Source: Chitinophagaceae bacterium UBA1930 (lineage in GTDB: Bacteria > Bacteroidota > Bacteroidia > Chitinophagales > Chitinophagaceae). From it: 64,000 bases of DNA. The notes under the pieces were generated by a model. That model worked only from the letters and a program-made list of their open reading frames with translations. It ran no database searches and was not told where the DNA came from. The first letter of the stretch is position 1. Every line of letters starts with the position of its first letter. The position numbers and the translations under genes were made by a program. Location of the stretch: assembly GCA_002337145.1 (NCBI GenBank), contig DDFK01000002.1, positions 868,001 to 932,000 of the forward strand, written 5' to 3'. Below, piece by piece: positions 26,117 to 34,746 of this stretch.

Positions 26117-26832
26117 TAATTGCAGGAATACTGGCAACCATACTGATATTCTTTTTGGTAACCCTGACCCAACAACAGAAAAGAAGTATCAAGTTGCACA
26201 AAGAGAAGATTGCGGCAGAGATTACCACTTTGGAGAACGAACGGAAACGGGTTTCTGCCGATTTGCACGACGGGCTAGGGCCTATTCTTTCCACGGTCAA
26301 GTTCCAGATAAGGAGCGTGGAACCGCGTGACGAAGAAGACCTTGCAATGATCCAGTCTGCAAGCAAGCATATAGACGATATGCTGGGCCGGATCAGGGAA
26401 ATTGCCAACAACCTCAACCCGGCAGTACTGGTACGTGCCGGGCTGATAAGGGCCATAGAAGAATTTGCTGAAGGGATCAATATATCGGGCCAGGCAAAAG
26501 TCACCTGTTATATGGATCCCGAAGCAGTTCCTCATAAAAAGGAAATGGAGATACATATTTATAGGATTGTTCTGGAAATTATACACAATGCTATAAAACA
26601 TACCAGCGGGGCAGCTATCGAAGTGATACTTGAACCCGCAAACAACAAAAAGATATTCCTGAAAATAAGCGATTCGGGTAAGGGTTTCAACATAGAGGAA
26701 GTAATGAAAAGGAGCAATGGCCTGGGCTTGAGAAGTATCATGAGCCGTGTGGACATGATTGGCGGCGATATGTACATAGACTCTTCCTCCGCAAAGGGAA
26801 CAACTTATTCAATCGAAATACCTTATAACTAA
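26077..26832 (+). CDS. Sensor histidine kinase, HisKA_3/HPK7 (NarX/DegS) type
   Basis: 251 residues. One transmembrane helix (about 8-30), a short coiled linker, then the HisKA_3 dimerisation/phosphoacceptor motif ADLHDGLGP with His64. The HATPase_c domain has an N-box (LEIIHNAIKH, Asn171), G1 box (ISDSGKGF, about 197-204) and G2 box (NGLGLRSI). There is no extracellular sensor domain, so input probably comes from the upstream membrane protein or from the cytoplasm. The start overlaps the upstream gene by 40 bases. The partner is the NarL-type regulator 10 bases downstream. Confidence 0.9.
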   Translation: MDPQEAKIYLAILIIAGILATILIFFLVTLTQQQKRSIKLHKEKIAAEITTLENERKRVSADLHDGLGPILSTVKFQIRSVEPRDEEDLAMIQSASKHIDDMLGRIREIANNLNPAVLVRAGLIRAIEEFAEGINISGQAKVTCYMDPEAVPHKKEMEIHIYRIVLEIIHNAIKHTSGAAIEVILEPANNKKIFLKISDSGKGFNIEEVMKRSNGLGLRSIMSRVDMIGGDMYIDSSSAKGTTYSIEIPYN

Positions 26833-26842
26833 CTACTGCATT

Positions 26843-27505
26843 ATGAACGCCCTGAAAATAGTAATAGCCGATGATCATGAAATATACCGCGACGGGCTAA
26901 AAATGGTTCTGAAAAAAGAGAATTGGGTAGAGGTGGTTGGAGAAGCAAGCAACGGCAAGCAACTGGTGCAACTAGTAAAAAAAACAGAACCAGACATCGT
27001 GATTACCGATATTGTAATGCCCGAAATGGATGGCATTGCAGCCATGAAAGAACTGATGCAGATAAACCCCAACACCTGTGCCATTGCACTATCCATGTTT
27101 CATGAAGAGACGATGATTGTGGAAATGCTGGAAGCAGGTGCCCTTGGCTATTTATTAAAGAATGCAGAGAAAGAAGAAATCATAGAAGCCATTAAAACGG
27201 TTTATAAAAACCAGCCCTATTACTGCCGCACCACTTCTGCCAAATTGGTGGGGCTGATTTCCAAGAGCAGGTTCAATCCTTACCGCAACCGTCCGCAGCT
27301 TCAGTTCAGCGAACGGGAAATTATGATGGTACGCCTGGTATGCATGGAAAAAACCAGCAAGGAAATAAGCGACGAGCTTTTCATGAGCAGCCGAACAGTA
27401 GAAGGTTACCGGACAAAGATCATGCAAAAGATGGGGGTAAAAAGTACTGCCGGCATTGTTGTATATGCCATAAAAACGGGCATATTCAAAGTGTCTACAG
27501 TGTAG
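26843..27505 (+). CDS. NarL/LuxR-family response regulator
   Basis: 220 residues. The receiver domain has the acidic pair Asp10-Asp11 (IADDHEIYRDG), phospho-acceptor Asp56 (DIVITDIVMPEMDG) and Lys near 110 (GYLLKNAEKEE). The LuxR-type HTH is at about 155-215 (FSEREIMMVRLV, SKEISDELFMSSRTVEGYR, IMQKMGVKS). It follows the kinase by 10 bases. Regulators of this family bind short inverted heptamers with a TAC core (NarL recognises TACYYMT-type half-sites). This makes it the best candidate for binding the nCGTA-N4-TACGn palindromes scattered through 24-48 kb (inference). Confidence 0.92.
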   Translation: MNALKIVIADDHEIYRDGLKMVLKKENWVEVVGEASNGKQLVQLVKKTEPDIVITDIVMPEMDGIAAMKELMQINPNTCAIALSMFHEETMIVEMLEAGALGYLLKNAEKEEIIEAIKTVYKNQPYYCRTTSAKLVGLISKSRFNPYRNRPQLQFSEREIMMVRLVCMEKTSKEISDELFMSSRTVEGYRTKIMQKMGVKSTAGIVVYAIKTGIFKVSTV

Positions 27506-27826
27506 TAAAAAATCAATTTAGCTTACTGCGGTTTTCAGTTTTTGTAAAAGATGCTTTTGCACAATGGCATGGTATGCCCCTACGTATATCCCACAAAAAA
27601 TTATTGCACCCTACCTGTTTTAGTCAATATTATTGAAACCATGCTTGCTGCAAGGCTTCAATGAGTGATGAAGCATTTAACTTTTTTATCTATATAAAAA
27701 ATGCGTAGAACTACGCCTTTTTTTAAGTAGAAAGGCTTATGATCTAACTTCTCAAGTAAACTAATTTCACCGCGTAATTTATTGTTCCCGAACGGTAAAC
27801 GTACATCACTAACCAAAACATCCGTC
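27506..27826. other. Intergenic region before the T9SS/collagen-like operon
   Basis: No gene seen. Holds the operator candidate at 27703 and, near 27776, a TAATTTAT sequence that could serve as a -7 box. Confidence 0.4.
27703..27716. promoter_or_regulatory. Palindromic operator candidate GCGTA-GAAC-TACGC
   Basis: Perfect strict palindrome followed by seven T residues, 111 bases upstream of the next start codon. Read alone it looks like a short terminator for the regulator gene. Its exact 5-4-5 match to the other sites and its distance (about 200 bases) from the upstream stop favour an operator, though it could do both. Confidence 0.55.
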
Positions 27827-29221
27827 ATGTACAAAATTGTTACAAGACCACAATTCATATTTTGTTGCCTACTGCTGCTCCTGCTACAAACACAACAAGT
27901 CTTTGCACAGGGTTTGGTCAATACATCGGGTACCAATATTGTTGTAAATGGAAGTGCCAATATTGTTATTAAAGACGGCGGATTTAGCAATGCAGGTAAT
28001 TTTGTTGCAGGAACCGGAACGGTGCAATTCTCCGGAACTGCAAACGCAGCAACAACCTTGGTGGGCGGTATTTCTTCAGCCTTGTCATTCTATAACTTAC
28101 AGATCAACAAATCGGCTGGCAATGCAATGCTTGGTAAAAACATTGCAGTCAGCAATTCACTCATCATGTCTGCTGGCAGTCTCGATCTAAGCAGCTTCAC
28201 ACTTGACTTAGGGACCACAGGCTCCATTACTGGAGAAACGGCTGTTTCTTATGTAACCAGTACTTCTAATGGTGGCATCTTAAAAACAGTGAACCTGAAT
28301 GCACCTACAGCAGTTGATGCAGGCAGCATGGGCATAGAAATAACCAGCACTGCCAACCTGGGGCTTACAACAATTAAAAGGGGGCACCTACAGCAAACAA
28401 ATGGTGGTAGCGGTTACAGTATATACCGTTACTACGATATTGCTCCAACAAACAATACTGCTTTAAACGCAACAATCAAATTCCACTACCTCGATGCAGA
28501 GCTTGCTTCCATTAACGAGAGCGAACTGAAATTGTGGTCATCGTCAAACAGTGGAAGTTCTTGGGCCTTATTGGGTGCAGATGCCCAGGACGCAACTGCC
28601 AACTATGTATCAAAGAATGGCATCAATCAACTAAACAGGTTCACACTTGCAAGTAGCATCAACCATTCCCTGCCCATTCAACTGTTGAGTTTTACAGGAC
28701 AATTGATTGCCAACAATGTGCAATTGAATTGGTCAACTGCATTTGAAATAAACAACAAATATTTTGAGCTGGAGAAATCTGTTGACGGCCGCAACTTCAC
28801 AGCCTTTGCAAAATTGACGGCAGTAGGCAATTCAAACATTGCTAATAGCTATACTTACACAGACATCAAACCATTGGAATCGGGCATATTATACTACCGT
28901 TTGAAACAGGTAAATACAGATGGCAGCTATACTTACTCCAAAGTGATTTTTGTGAACAAAGGCATCTACGCAGGCTCATTGATAGGAGTATATCCAAATC
29001 CGTCTAACGGACCGGTACATATCCGTTTTATGAGTACCAATACTACAAGGGCAACATTGATGCTTACGGATTCCAAAGGAAAGATCATTGCAAGCAAGGA
29101 ACTGGCTGCTGAAAAAGGGCTCAACGAAATCGTGTACGACCTAGGCAGGCTTGCACAGGGAAGCTACTATATACAATTGAAAGGAATAGACGAAAAAGTG
29201 CTGAAAATAATCAAGAACTAA
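27827..29221 (+). CDS. T9SS type A sorting domain-containing surface protein
   Basis: 464 residues from ATG 27827, chosen because it precedes a clear signal peptide (ILLCLL-type core, ending VFAQG). The body is Gly/Ser/Asn-rich beta structure. Residues about 300-370 (LPIQLLSFTGQLIANNVQLNWSTA and YYRLKQVNTDGSYTYSKV in part) are the Ig-like domain commonly found before T9SS tails. The last 75 residues (VYPNPSNGPVHIRF...GSYYIQLKG...VLKIIKN) form a type A sorting domain that directs export through the type IX system and cell-surface attachment. It is the first gene of a pair with the collagen-like protein 33 bases downstream. Confidence 0.9.
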   Translation: MYKIVTRPQFIFCCLLLLLLQTQQVFAQGLVNTSGTNIVVNGSANIVIKDGGFSNAGNFVAGTGTVQFSGTANAATTLVGGISSALSFYNLQINKSAGNAMLGKNIAVSNSLIMSAGSLDLSSFTLDLGTTGSITGETAVSYVTSTSNGGILKTVNLNAPTAVDAGSMGIEITSTANLGLTTIKRGHLQQTNGGSGYSIYRYYDIAPTNNTALNATIKFHYLDAELASINESELKLWSSSNSGSSWALLGADAQDATANYVSKNGINQLNRFTLASSINHSLPIQLLSFTGQLIANNVQLNWSTAFEINNKYFELEKSVDGRNFTAFAKLTAVGNSNIANSYTYTDIKPLESGILYYRLKQVNTDGSYTYSKVIFVNKGIYAGSLIGVYPNPSNGPVHIRFMSTNTTRATLMLTDSKGKIIASKELAAEKGLNEIVYDLGRLAQGSYYIQLKGIDEKVLKIIKN

Positions 29222-29254
29222 CCATAACAATTTTACAATAAACCAAACAAAACG

Positions 29255-31267
29255 ATGAGCATGAAAAGACTTTTAATGGCCTTCCTGCTTCTGATAGCGA
29301 TACCGGCTATTTCACAAAATGTAGGTATCAATACAGATGGGTCAAGCCCTGACAACAGTGCCTTATTGGATGTGAAAGGCACAACAAAAGGGATGCTGAT
29401 TCCAAGGATGACAGCAGCTCAAAGAATAGCCATTGCCAACCCCGCAACAGGTTTGATGGTGTACCAGACTGATGGAACAGATGGTTTCTACTTCAATAAG
29501 GGAACCGCTGCCACACCTAACTGGCAATACCTGGGTGCATTGGGGCCAGCAGGTGCCAATGGTTCAAATTCATTGATCAAGACTTCTGCTGCACCTGTGG
29601 CTTCATGTCCAACAGGCGGCTCTAAAATAGAAGTAGGTATCGATGTAAACAATAACGGCGTGTTGGATGCGTCCGAAATCAATATCTCATTAACCATTTA
29701 TATATGTAACGGTTCGCCTGGTCCTACAGGAGCTACTGGCCCTACTGGTGCACAGGGTGCTACTGGGGCAACGGGTGCACAAGGTGCTACCGGAGCTCAA
29801 GGTGTAGCTGGTGCAACAGGTAACACCGGTTTGACTGGAGCAACAGGTGCACAAGGTGTAACCGGAGCACAAGGTCCTATAGGTGCAACAGGTAATACAG
29901 GATTGACCGGTTTGACTGGAGCAACAGGTGCACAAGGCGTAACCGGAGCAACCGGAGCACAAGGCCCAATCGGCCCAACAGGTAATACAGGATTGACTGG
30001 AGCGACAGGTGCACAGGGTGTAACCGGAGCTACAGGAGCACAAGGCCCAATAGGTGCAACAGGTAATACAGGATTGACTGGAGCGACAGGTGCACAGGGC
30101 GTAACCGGAGCAACCGGAGCACAAGGCCCAATCGGCCCAACAGGTAATACAGGATTGACCGGAGCACAAGGTCCTATAGGTGCAACAGGTAATACAGGAT
30201 TGACCGGTTTGACTGGAGCAACAGGTGCACAAGGTGTAACTGGAGCCACTGGTGCACAAGGTCCAATAGGAGCAACAGGTAATACAGGATTGACCGGAGC
30301 CACTGGAGCAACAGGTGCACAGGGTGTAACCGGAGCACAAGGTCCAATCGGCCCAACTGGTAATACAGGATTTACAGGAGCCACTGGTGCTACTGGATCT
30401 GTAGGAGCACAAGGCCCAATCGGTGCAACAGGTAATACTGGATTGACGGGAGCCACTGGAGCCACAGGTGCACAAGGTGTAACTGGAGCCACTGGTGCAC
30501 AAGGCCCAATCGGCCCAACTGGTAATACAGGATTTACAGGAGCCACTGGTGCTACTGGATCTGTAGGAGCACAAGGCTCAATCGGTGCAACAGGTAATAC
30601 TGGATTGACGGGAGCTACTGGAGCCACAGGAGCACAAGGTGTAACTGGAGCCACTGGGGCACAAGGTCCAATCGGCCCAACTGGTAATACAGGATTTACA
30701 GGAGCCACTGGCGCTACTGGATCTGTAGGAGCACAAGGTCCTATCGGCCCAACTGGTAATACAGGGTTGACGGGAGCTACAGGAGCACAGGGTGTAACTG
30801 GAGCTACTGGTGCACAAGGCCCAACTGGAACAGGAGGAGCGGGGTCATTGGAGGTAATTGCAACCCAAAATACTGTACAAACCATTCCATTAGGAACAGT
30901 TGGTAACCCAGGAACTGTAACTGTTAGTTTTGCAAATGTTATCAAGTCACCTACTAATGGAACTTTTTCTGGTGGAGTTTTTACCGCATCTACAGCTGGA
31001 ACCTATTTAGTAACTTTTTCACTTGCTGCTACTGCTAATCAAGTTGTGCTTCCTCAAATATTGCAAGGCTCAAATATTGTGGCTATTAGTGGGGGATCTG
31101 CCAGCTCGAATCTTCCTAATGGATCTTTTGCTCGGGCATTTACTTCAGTAGTTGTAAGTTTGGCAGTAAATGAAACCATTACCTTACAAGCACTGAACCT
31201 TTCTACAGTTGCTACTAGTAACGTCAGTTCAGATGGAACAACAAGGGTAACAATTACAAAACTATAA
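29255..31267 (+). CDS. Collagen-like triple-helix repeat surface protein with C-terminal C1q/TNF-like head
   Basis: 670 residues. Signal peptide (residues 1-20, ending AISQ). The N-terminal domain (about 25-100; NVGINTDGSSPDNSALLDVKG, GMLIPRM in part) is common in Bacteroidota fibre proteins. About 375 residues of uninterrupted Gly-X-Y (about 152-527) are built from GATGAQGVT, GPIGATGNT and GLT blocks. The last 140 residues are a beta-rich jelly-roll head resembling BclA/C1q C-domains (SLEVIATQNTVQTIPLG...RVTITKL), which in known proteins drive trimerisation. It probably forms a trimeric surface stalk. It has no T9SS tail, so the anchoring route is unclear. Confidence 0.88.
   Translation: MSMKRLLMAFLLLIAIPAISQNVGINTDGSSPDNSALLDVKGTTKGMLIPRMTAAQRIAIANPATGLMVYQTDGTDGFYFNKGTAATPNWQYLGALGPAGANGSNSLIKTSAAPVASCPTGGSKIEVGIDVNNNGVLDASEINISLTIYICNGSPGPTGATGPTGAQGATGATGAQGATGAQGVAGATGNTGLTGATGAQGVTGAQGPIGATGNTGLTGLTGATGAQGVTGATGAQGPIGPTGNTGLTGATGAQGVTGATGAQGPIGATGNTGLTGATGAQGVTGATGAQGPIGPTGNTGLTGAQGPIGATGNTGLTGLTGATGAQGVTGATGAQGPIGATGNTGLTGATGATGAQGVTGAQGPIGPTGNTGFTGATGATGSVGAQGPIGATGNTGLTGATGATGAQGVTGATGAQGPIGPTGNTGFTGATGATGSVGAQGSIGATGNTGLTGATGATGAQGVTGATGAQGPIGPTGNTGFTGATGATGSVGAQGPIGPTGNTGLTGATGAQGVTGATGAQGPTGTGGAGSLEVIATQNTVQTIPLGTVGNPGTVTVSFANVIKSPTNGTFSGGVFTASTAGTYLVTFSLAATANQVVLPQILQGSNIVAISGGSASSNLPNGSFARAFTSVVVSLAVNETITLQALNLSTVATSNVSSDGTTRVTITKL
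29713..30840 (+). repeat. Collagen-like coding tandem repeat
   Basis: About 1.1 kb of 9-base Gly-X-Y codon blocks arranged in higher-order units of 27-54 bases that differ mostly at synonymous positions. The pattern implies repeat-number change by slippage or recombination. Confidence 0.9.
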
Positions 31268-31321
31268 TACGGCACACTTTACAGGCCAAGTACTAACTAT
31301 AGTAAATATCTAAATACACAA

Positions 31322-31362
31322 ACAAAAAGGTTTCAAATCATCATGGTTTGAAACCTTTTTGT
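31322..31362 (+). terminator. Rho-independent terminator after the collagen-like gene
   Basis: Stem AAAAAGGTTTCAAA / TTTGAAACCTTTTT around a 9-base loop, 55 bases after the stop codon. A-rich and T-rich flanks make it potentially bidirectional. Confidence 0.9.
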
Positions 31363-31545
31363 TTGTGACAATGTGCTTTGATTTTAAAACACATGGACTT
31401 ATGAAAAAGGTAGATTATTTATAGATAAAAATATGACAACTCGATTAGGCTAAATGAAGTATTATAAAGAAAATACTTTAATGGAATCTACTAGTACGAT
31501 TGTTATTTTTAACATGAGCATTGCTTTGCAGTTACTGACAAAAAA

Positions 31546-31574
31546 GAAAGCGAATCTAGTTAGGATTCGCTTTC
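31546..31574 (-). terminator. Terminator of the tail-collar operon
   Basis: Stem GAAAGCGAATC / GATTCGCTTTC followed, on the minus strand, by TTTTTT. It lies 25 bases beyond the stop codon of the last tail-collar gene. Confidence 0.88.
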
Positions 31575-31598
31575 GTGAAGACAATAAAAATGTACTCC

Positions 31599-32165
31599 CT
31601 AGTTCCTTGAAGGGAATATACCCTCTATGCAAATAATATAGTTAAGGGCTAGATACGGTTGCATATTGTTATAAGGCTGGCTACCGCCTTGTGGTCCTGT
31701 TGGCGGGGAGGCAGCTGCAGCCATATTTAGTGATATTGCTGGAGCAGGGTCGTTATTATACGCACCAAATGGGCTGCCGCCTGCATCTGCAAGTGCACCA
31801 AGGGTATTTACTGTGGCAGTTGGAACGGCCAGTGTACCTGCTGCACTCGATACTTTTATGGATTCTGTAATAGAGTGTGCATGCAGGGGCATTTGATTGC
31901 TAGTCAATGTAATGCTTGGCGTACCAGTTACTTCACCTAAGGAGTAAGGTGATAAGCCAGGTCCTTGTCCGGTACCCACAGCCGAACGGCCACGCAGGTC
32001 GGGCAGGTTAAATGTAGTTTGGCCATCGCCGCCATAAGTTGTTCCAATAAGCGAGTACAAAGCAGTGTACACACTTATAGACATAGATGCCCCATTACAA
32101 AAGGCCCAGGCCCTAGGGGCAAAATTTCCTCCGAAAAGTCTAACTTCTGATATGTAACCTTCCAT
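31599..32165 (-). CDS. Phage tail-collar domain protein (MdpB-like), third paralogue
   Basis: 188 residues. Begins MEGYISEVRLFGGNFAPRAW; a tail-collar domain follows with YGGDGQTTFNLPDLRGR (about 44-60), and the conserved C-terminal strand YLALNYIICIEG. There is no signal peptide. MdpB-type proteins of this length carry a phage-tail collar fold outside prophages; their function is not established. No sheath, tube or baseplate genes are nearby. It is the last of three tandem paralogues, 55 bases after the middle one. Confidence 0.88.
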   Translation of the reverse strand: MEGYISEVRLFGGNFAPRAWAFCNGASMSISVYTALYSLIGTTYGGDGQTTFNLPDLRGRSAVGTGQGPGLSPYSLGEVTGTPSITLTSNQMPLHAHSITESIKVSSAAGTLAVPTATVNTLGALADAGGSPFGAYNNDPAPAISLNMAAAASPPTGPQGGSQPYNNMQPYLALNYIICIEGIFPSRN

Positions 32166-32220
32166 AGTAATAATAGTTTTATTGTTTTAATAATGCTCTT
32201 TGCCAATATTGTGGCAGTTG

Positions 32221-32793
32221 TTAGTTTCTTGCTGGAAAAACACCAGTCAAGCAGATAATATAGTTTAAGGCTAAATAAGGCTGCATGTTGTTAAAAGGTA
32301 CATTCATACCGGTAACACCTGTACTAGTACTGCCTTGCGGGCCTACATTCAGTTGTATGGTGGGTGCAGTACTGTTATAAGCAGCATTGGCAGGGTTACC
32401 ACCACCTGAAACGTCGGCTATTGCACCAAGCGTATTTACGGTTGCAGTTGGATTGGCTTGTGTACCAGGATTGGTAGATGCTTTGCCAGTAAAATTGATG
32501 CCGTGAACGTGTACAGGCATATTCGCAATTGTCATTGTATTGGTTTCTGTTCCTGCGAGTTCGCCAAGTACATAATCGGGCAATCCCGGACCCTGGCCCT
32601 GGCTAATGGGTACCCTTCCCCTTAAATCAGGCAAACCAAATGTAGTTTGGCCATCACCGCCATAAGTTGTCCCTAAAATAGAGAACAGGGCAGTATTGGC
32701 CCTTATTGCCACTAATTGGGCAGCACAGTATGCCCAGTTTCTAGGGGCAAAATTTCCTGCAAAAAGGCGGATCTCTCCAATAGTTCCTTCCAT
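32221..32793 (-). CDS. Phage tail-collar domain protein (MdpB-like), second paralogue
   Basis: 190 residues with the same layout (EGTIGEIRLFAGNFAPRNW, YGGDGQTTFGLPDLRGR, YLALNYIICLTG). There is no signal peptide. The N- and C-terminal parts are closely conserved among the three copies, while the central Gly/Ala/Asn-rich section (about 95-165) differs, as would be expected if it forms the variable exposed tip. Middle gene of the operon. Confidence 0.88.
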   Translation of the reverse strand: MEGTIGEIRLFAGNFAPRNWAYCAAQLVAIRANTALFSILGTTYGGDGQTTFGLPDLRGRVPISQGQGPGLPDYVLGELAGTETNTMTIANMPVHVHGINFTGKASTNPGTQANPTATVNTLGAIADVSGGGNPANAAYNSTAPTIQLNVGPQGSTSTGVTGMNVPFNNMQPYLALNYIICLTGVFPARN

Positions 32794-32849
32794 AATAAAA
32801 TATTTTTAAGTGTAATTGTAATGGTTGATTAAAACTGAATTGATAATAC

Positions 32850-33422
32850 TTAGTTCCTTGATGGATAAATGCCATAGAGACAAATAATATAGTGCATGCC
32901 CAAAGACGGCTCAATATTGCTCACCGGCTGACTTGACCCTGCAGTGCCTGTCATGGAACTGGCAGGACCAACATTTAATGGAATGTCTGGTGCCAGATTG
33001 TTGTAGGCAAGGTTTGGTGCTGTACCGGAACCGGAAGCATCTGCCAACCCGCCAAGGGTGTTTACAGAAGCGGTAGGGTCCGACTGTGTACCATCGGCAT
33101 TGGATACTTTCAATACAAGGGGCTGGACCGTGTGGATGTGTGCGGGCAAGTTGCTACTCAGAAGCGTATTGTTTTCTGTACCTGAAAACTGCCCCAATGT
33201 GTAAGACGAGCCTGCGGTTGATGGACCCGTTCCAATCGCAACCCGGCTTCTTAAATCGGGTAAGGCAAAAGTAGTAACGCCATTGCCGCCATAAGTGATG
33301 CCCAATAGTGAAAACAAAGCCTGATTGGTGCTGATTGCTAATATCTGTCCGTTACAGTACGCCCAGGTTTTGGGTTGAAAGTCTGCAGCGAAAAGACGGA
33401 TTTCTGCCATTGTTCCTTCCAT
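32850..33422 (-). CDS. Phage tail-collar domain protein (MdpB-like), first paralogue
   Basis: 190 residues (EGTMAEIRLFAADFQPKTW, YGGNGVTTFALPDLRSR, GMHYIICLYG). First gene of the minus-strand operon, preceded by an operator-like palindrome at 33598-33611. It is the most diverged copy (PDLRSR for PDLRGR; GMHYI for ALNYI). It lacks a signal peptide like the other two. Confidence 0.88.
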   Translation of the reverse strand: MEGTMAEIRLFAADFQPKTWAYCNGQILAISTNQALFSLLGITYGGNGVTTFALPDLRSRVAIGTGPSTAGSSYTLGQFSGTENNTLLSSNLPAHIHTVQPLVLKVSNADGTQSDPTASVNTLGGLADASGSGTAPNLAYNNLAPDIPLNVGPASSMTGTAGSSQPVSNIEPSLGMHYIICLYGIYPSRN

Positions 33423-33597
33423 GTTTTAAAATTTAGAGTGTGAAAAATATATGATATAAATAGTATGTATGCTAAGCCAATGGCTTGCTGGGAGTTGGTT
33501 AGGCCAGTTTTGCAATTGGAGGTTGTACATGCTTTTTTGCGGTATAAACCTATAATGATTATTCAAGTTTAGCTAGCGTAGTAGCCCCTAACAATCA

Positions 33598-33611
33598 ACG
33601 TAGTTCTACTG
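33598..33611. promoter_or_regulatory. Relaxed operator candidate ACGTA-GTTC-TACTG upstream of the tail-collar operon
   Basis: One full half-site and one imperfect half-site with correct 4-base spacing, plus another GCGTA half-site 18 bases away at 33576. It lies about 176 bases upstream of the first collar gene. Confidence 0.4.
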
Positions 33612-33651
33612 TTTTTCGTCAGTAACAAACCACTCTGTACACAATAATGTA

Positions 33652-34746
33652 CTATACGCACAAATAGGGATTCAGCCAGCCAAAGGTCATTTCTTCAGAT
33701 ATGGATTTCAGCACTTGGTCGGGAATGGTAATAGCATCATCCGCATTCACCACAATTTGGGCAAAACTGTTTTCACCCGCCTTGATGTCATTCCGTACGA
33801 TGTTTATTTTCTCAATGGCATTCTTGTATGTTTTTTCGCTGTTGTCACTATCAATGGAAAGCGTTTTTCCCAACGAATGGATACCTGCATTGAGGTTGCC
33901 TTTGCCTGCCAATACCGCCTGCACAATGGTAGTGCCCGAACGGTAGCCCAAATGGTAAAACGATTGTCCTGTTGCCTTGTCGGGGTCGTTTGCAAAAGGC
34001 ATGGAAGTATAAATCGTAATGTCTTCATCAACAGGGGCAAAAGGGTAGAGCAAAAAGGGTAATCCCAGTAACTTGATTTTTTTGTGATAGCCCCTTTTAA
34101 TGAATTCGTTTATGAACAATGTTGTTTCTGTGCCGCAGAAGGTAGCCAGAATGAAATCGGGCTGGTACTTCTCAATGAAAGGAAAAAGGATGTCCATGTT
34201 TGACAGCGTGCCCTGTTCAGGCATGGGCGTAACCGAGAAAAACCATTCACTCGTGGGGTCTGCTGTTTTCATGCCTTCGTTGAACATGTGCGAGAAGCTG
34301 TAACCCGCATCATACATGGCACTTACAAACATTCCTTTTTTGCCGAAATGCTTTACGCCCCAGTAACCCAATGCCCATGCATGGCTCCATAGGTTCATTG
34401 AGTTGATGTGTATGTACTCATTCAGCTTTGCTATGGTGGGTATATGGCCGCCTACATTATTTACAAGCAAGGGTACCTGGTTGCTCTTGAACTTGTCGGC
34501 AATGGTTTCGGCAGCTTTGTTTGATACGATGCCCGTAACAATATCGGCATCATCGTAATTGAACAATTTGTTACAGGCTTCTTCAATGGCCTTTAAATTG
34601 CCCTGACCAATAAATTCCTTGCTCAGTTCATATTCAATGTCGGTGTTCTGGTGCTTGATGCCGTCACGTAAACCTTTTTCAAATTCTTTGCTTAAGGGTA
34701 AAATGGTTGATGTAGGTAACAATAGGCCAATCTGTAGTTTTTCCAT
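33652..34746 (-). CDS. Type-I periplasmic-binding-fold protein lacking a signal peptide
   Basis: 364 residues resembling branched-chain amino-acid ABC transporter binding proteins (Peripla_BP_6 type). It begins MEKLQIGLLLPTST, has a Rossmann-like first lobe (ADIVTGIVSNKAAETIADKF, VPLLVNNVGG), and a second lobe (KKGMFVSAMYDAGYSF, FILATFCGTET). There is no signal peptide or lipobox: the protein starts directly at the first beta strand. No permease or ATPase gene is near. It is therefore probably cytoplasmic or exported by a non-Sec route, sensing a small ligand. The binding-fold assignment is good, the ligand unknown. Confidence 0.75.
   Translation of the reverse strand: MEKLQIGLLLPTSTILPLSKEFEKGLRDGIKHQNTDIEYELSKEFIGQGNLKAIEEACNKLFNYDDADIVTGIVSNKAAETIADKFKSNQVPLLVNNVGGHIPTIAKLNEYIHINSMNLWSHAWALGYWGVKHFGKKGMFVSAMYDAGYSFSHMFNEGMKTADPTSEWFFSVTPMPEQGTLSNMDILFPFIEKYQPDFILATFCGTETTLFINEFIKRGYHKKIKLLGLPFLLYPFAPVDEDITIYTSMPFANDPDKATGQSFYHLGYRSGTTIVQAVLAGKGNLNAGIHSLGKTLSIDSDNSEKTYKNAIEKINIVRNDIKAGENSFAQIVVNADDAITIPDQVLKSISEEMTFGWLNPYLCV

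Noticed and set aside
27699..27724. GCGTAG-aa-CTACGC followed by T tract as a simple terminator of the response regulator gene
   Set aside because: It is about 200 bases beyond the stop codon and has the exact 14-bp geometry of operator candidates elsewhere; listed as operator, with terminator function still possible.
29690..30945. Long minus-strand open frames (Cys/Ser-rich and Pro/Val-rich) opposite the collagen-like gene
   Set aside because: They are shadows of the low-complexity Gly-X-Y repeat; they have no start signals or domains and the plus-strand protein is clearly real.
31599..33422. Prophage remnant suggested by tail-collar domains
   Set aside because: No capsid, terminase, integrase, sheath or lysis genes are nearby; the three genes form an independent operon with host-like terminator.
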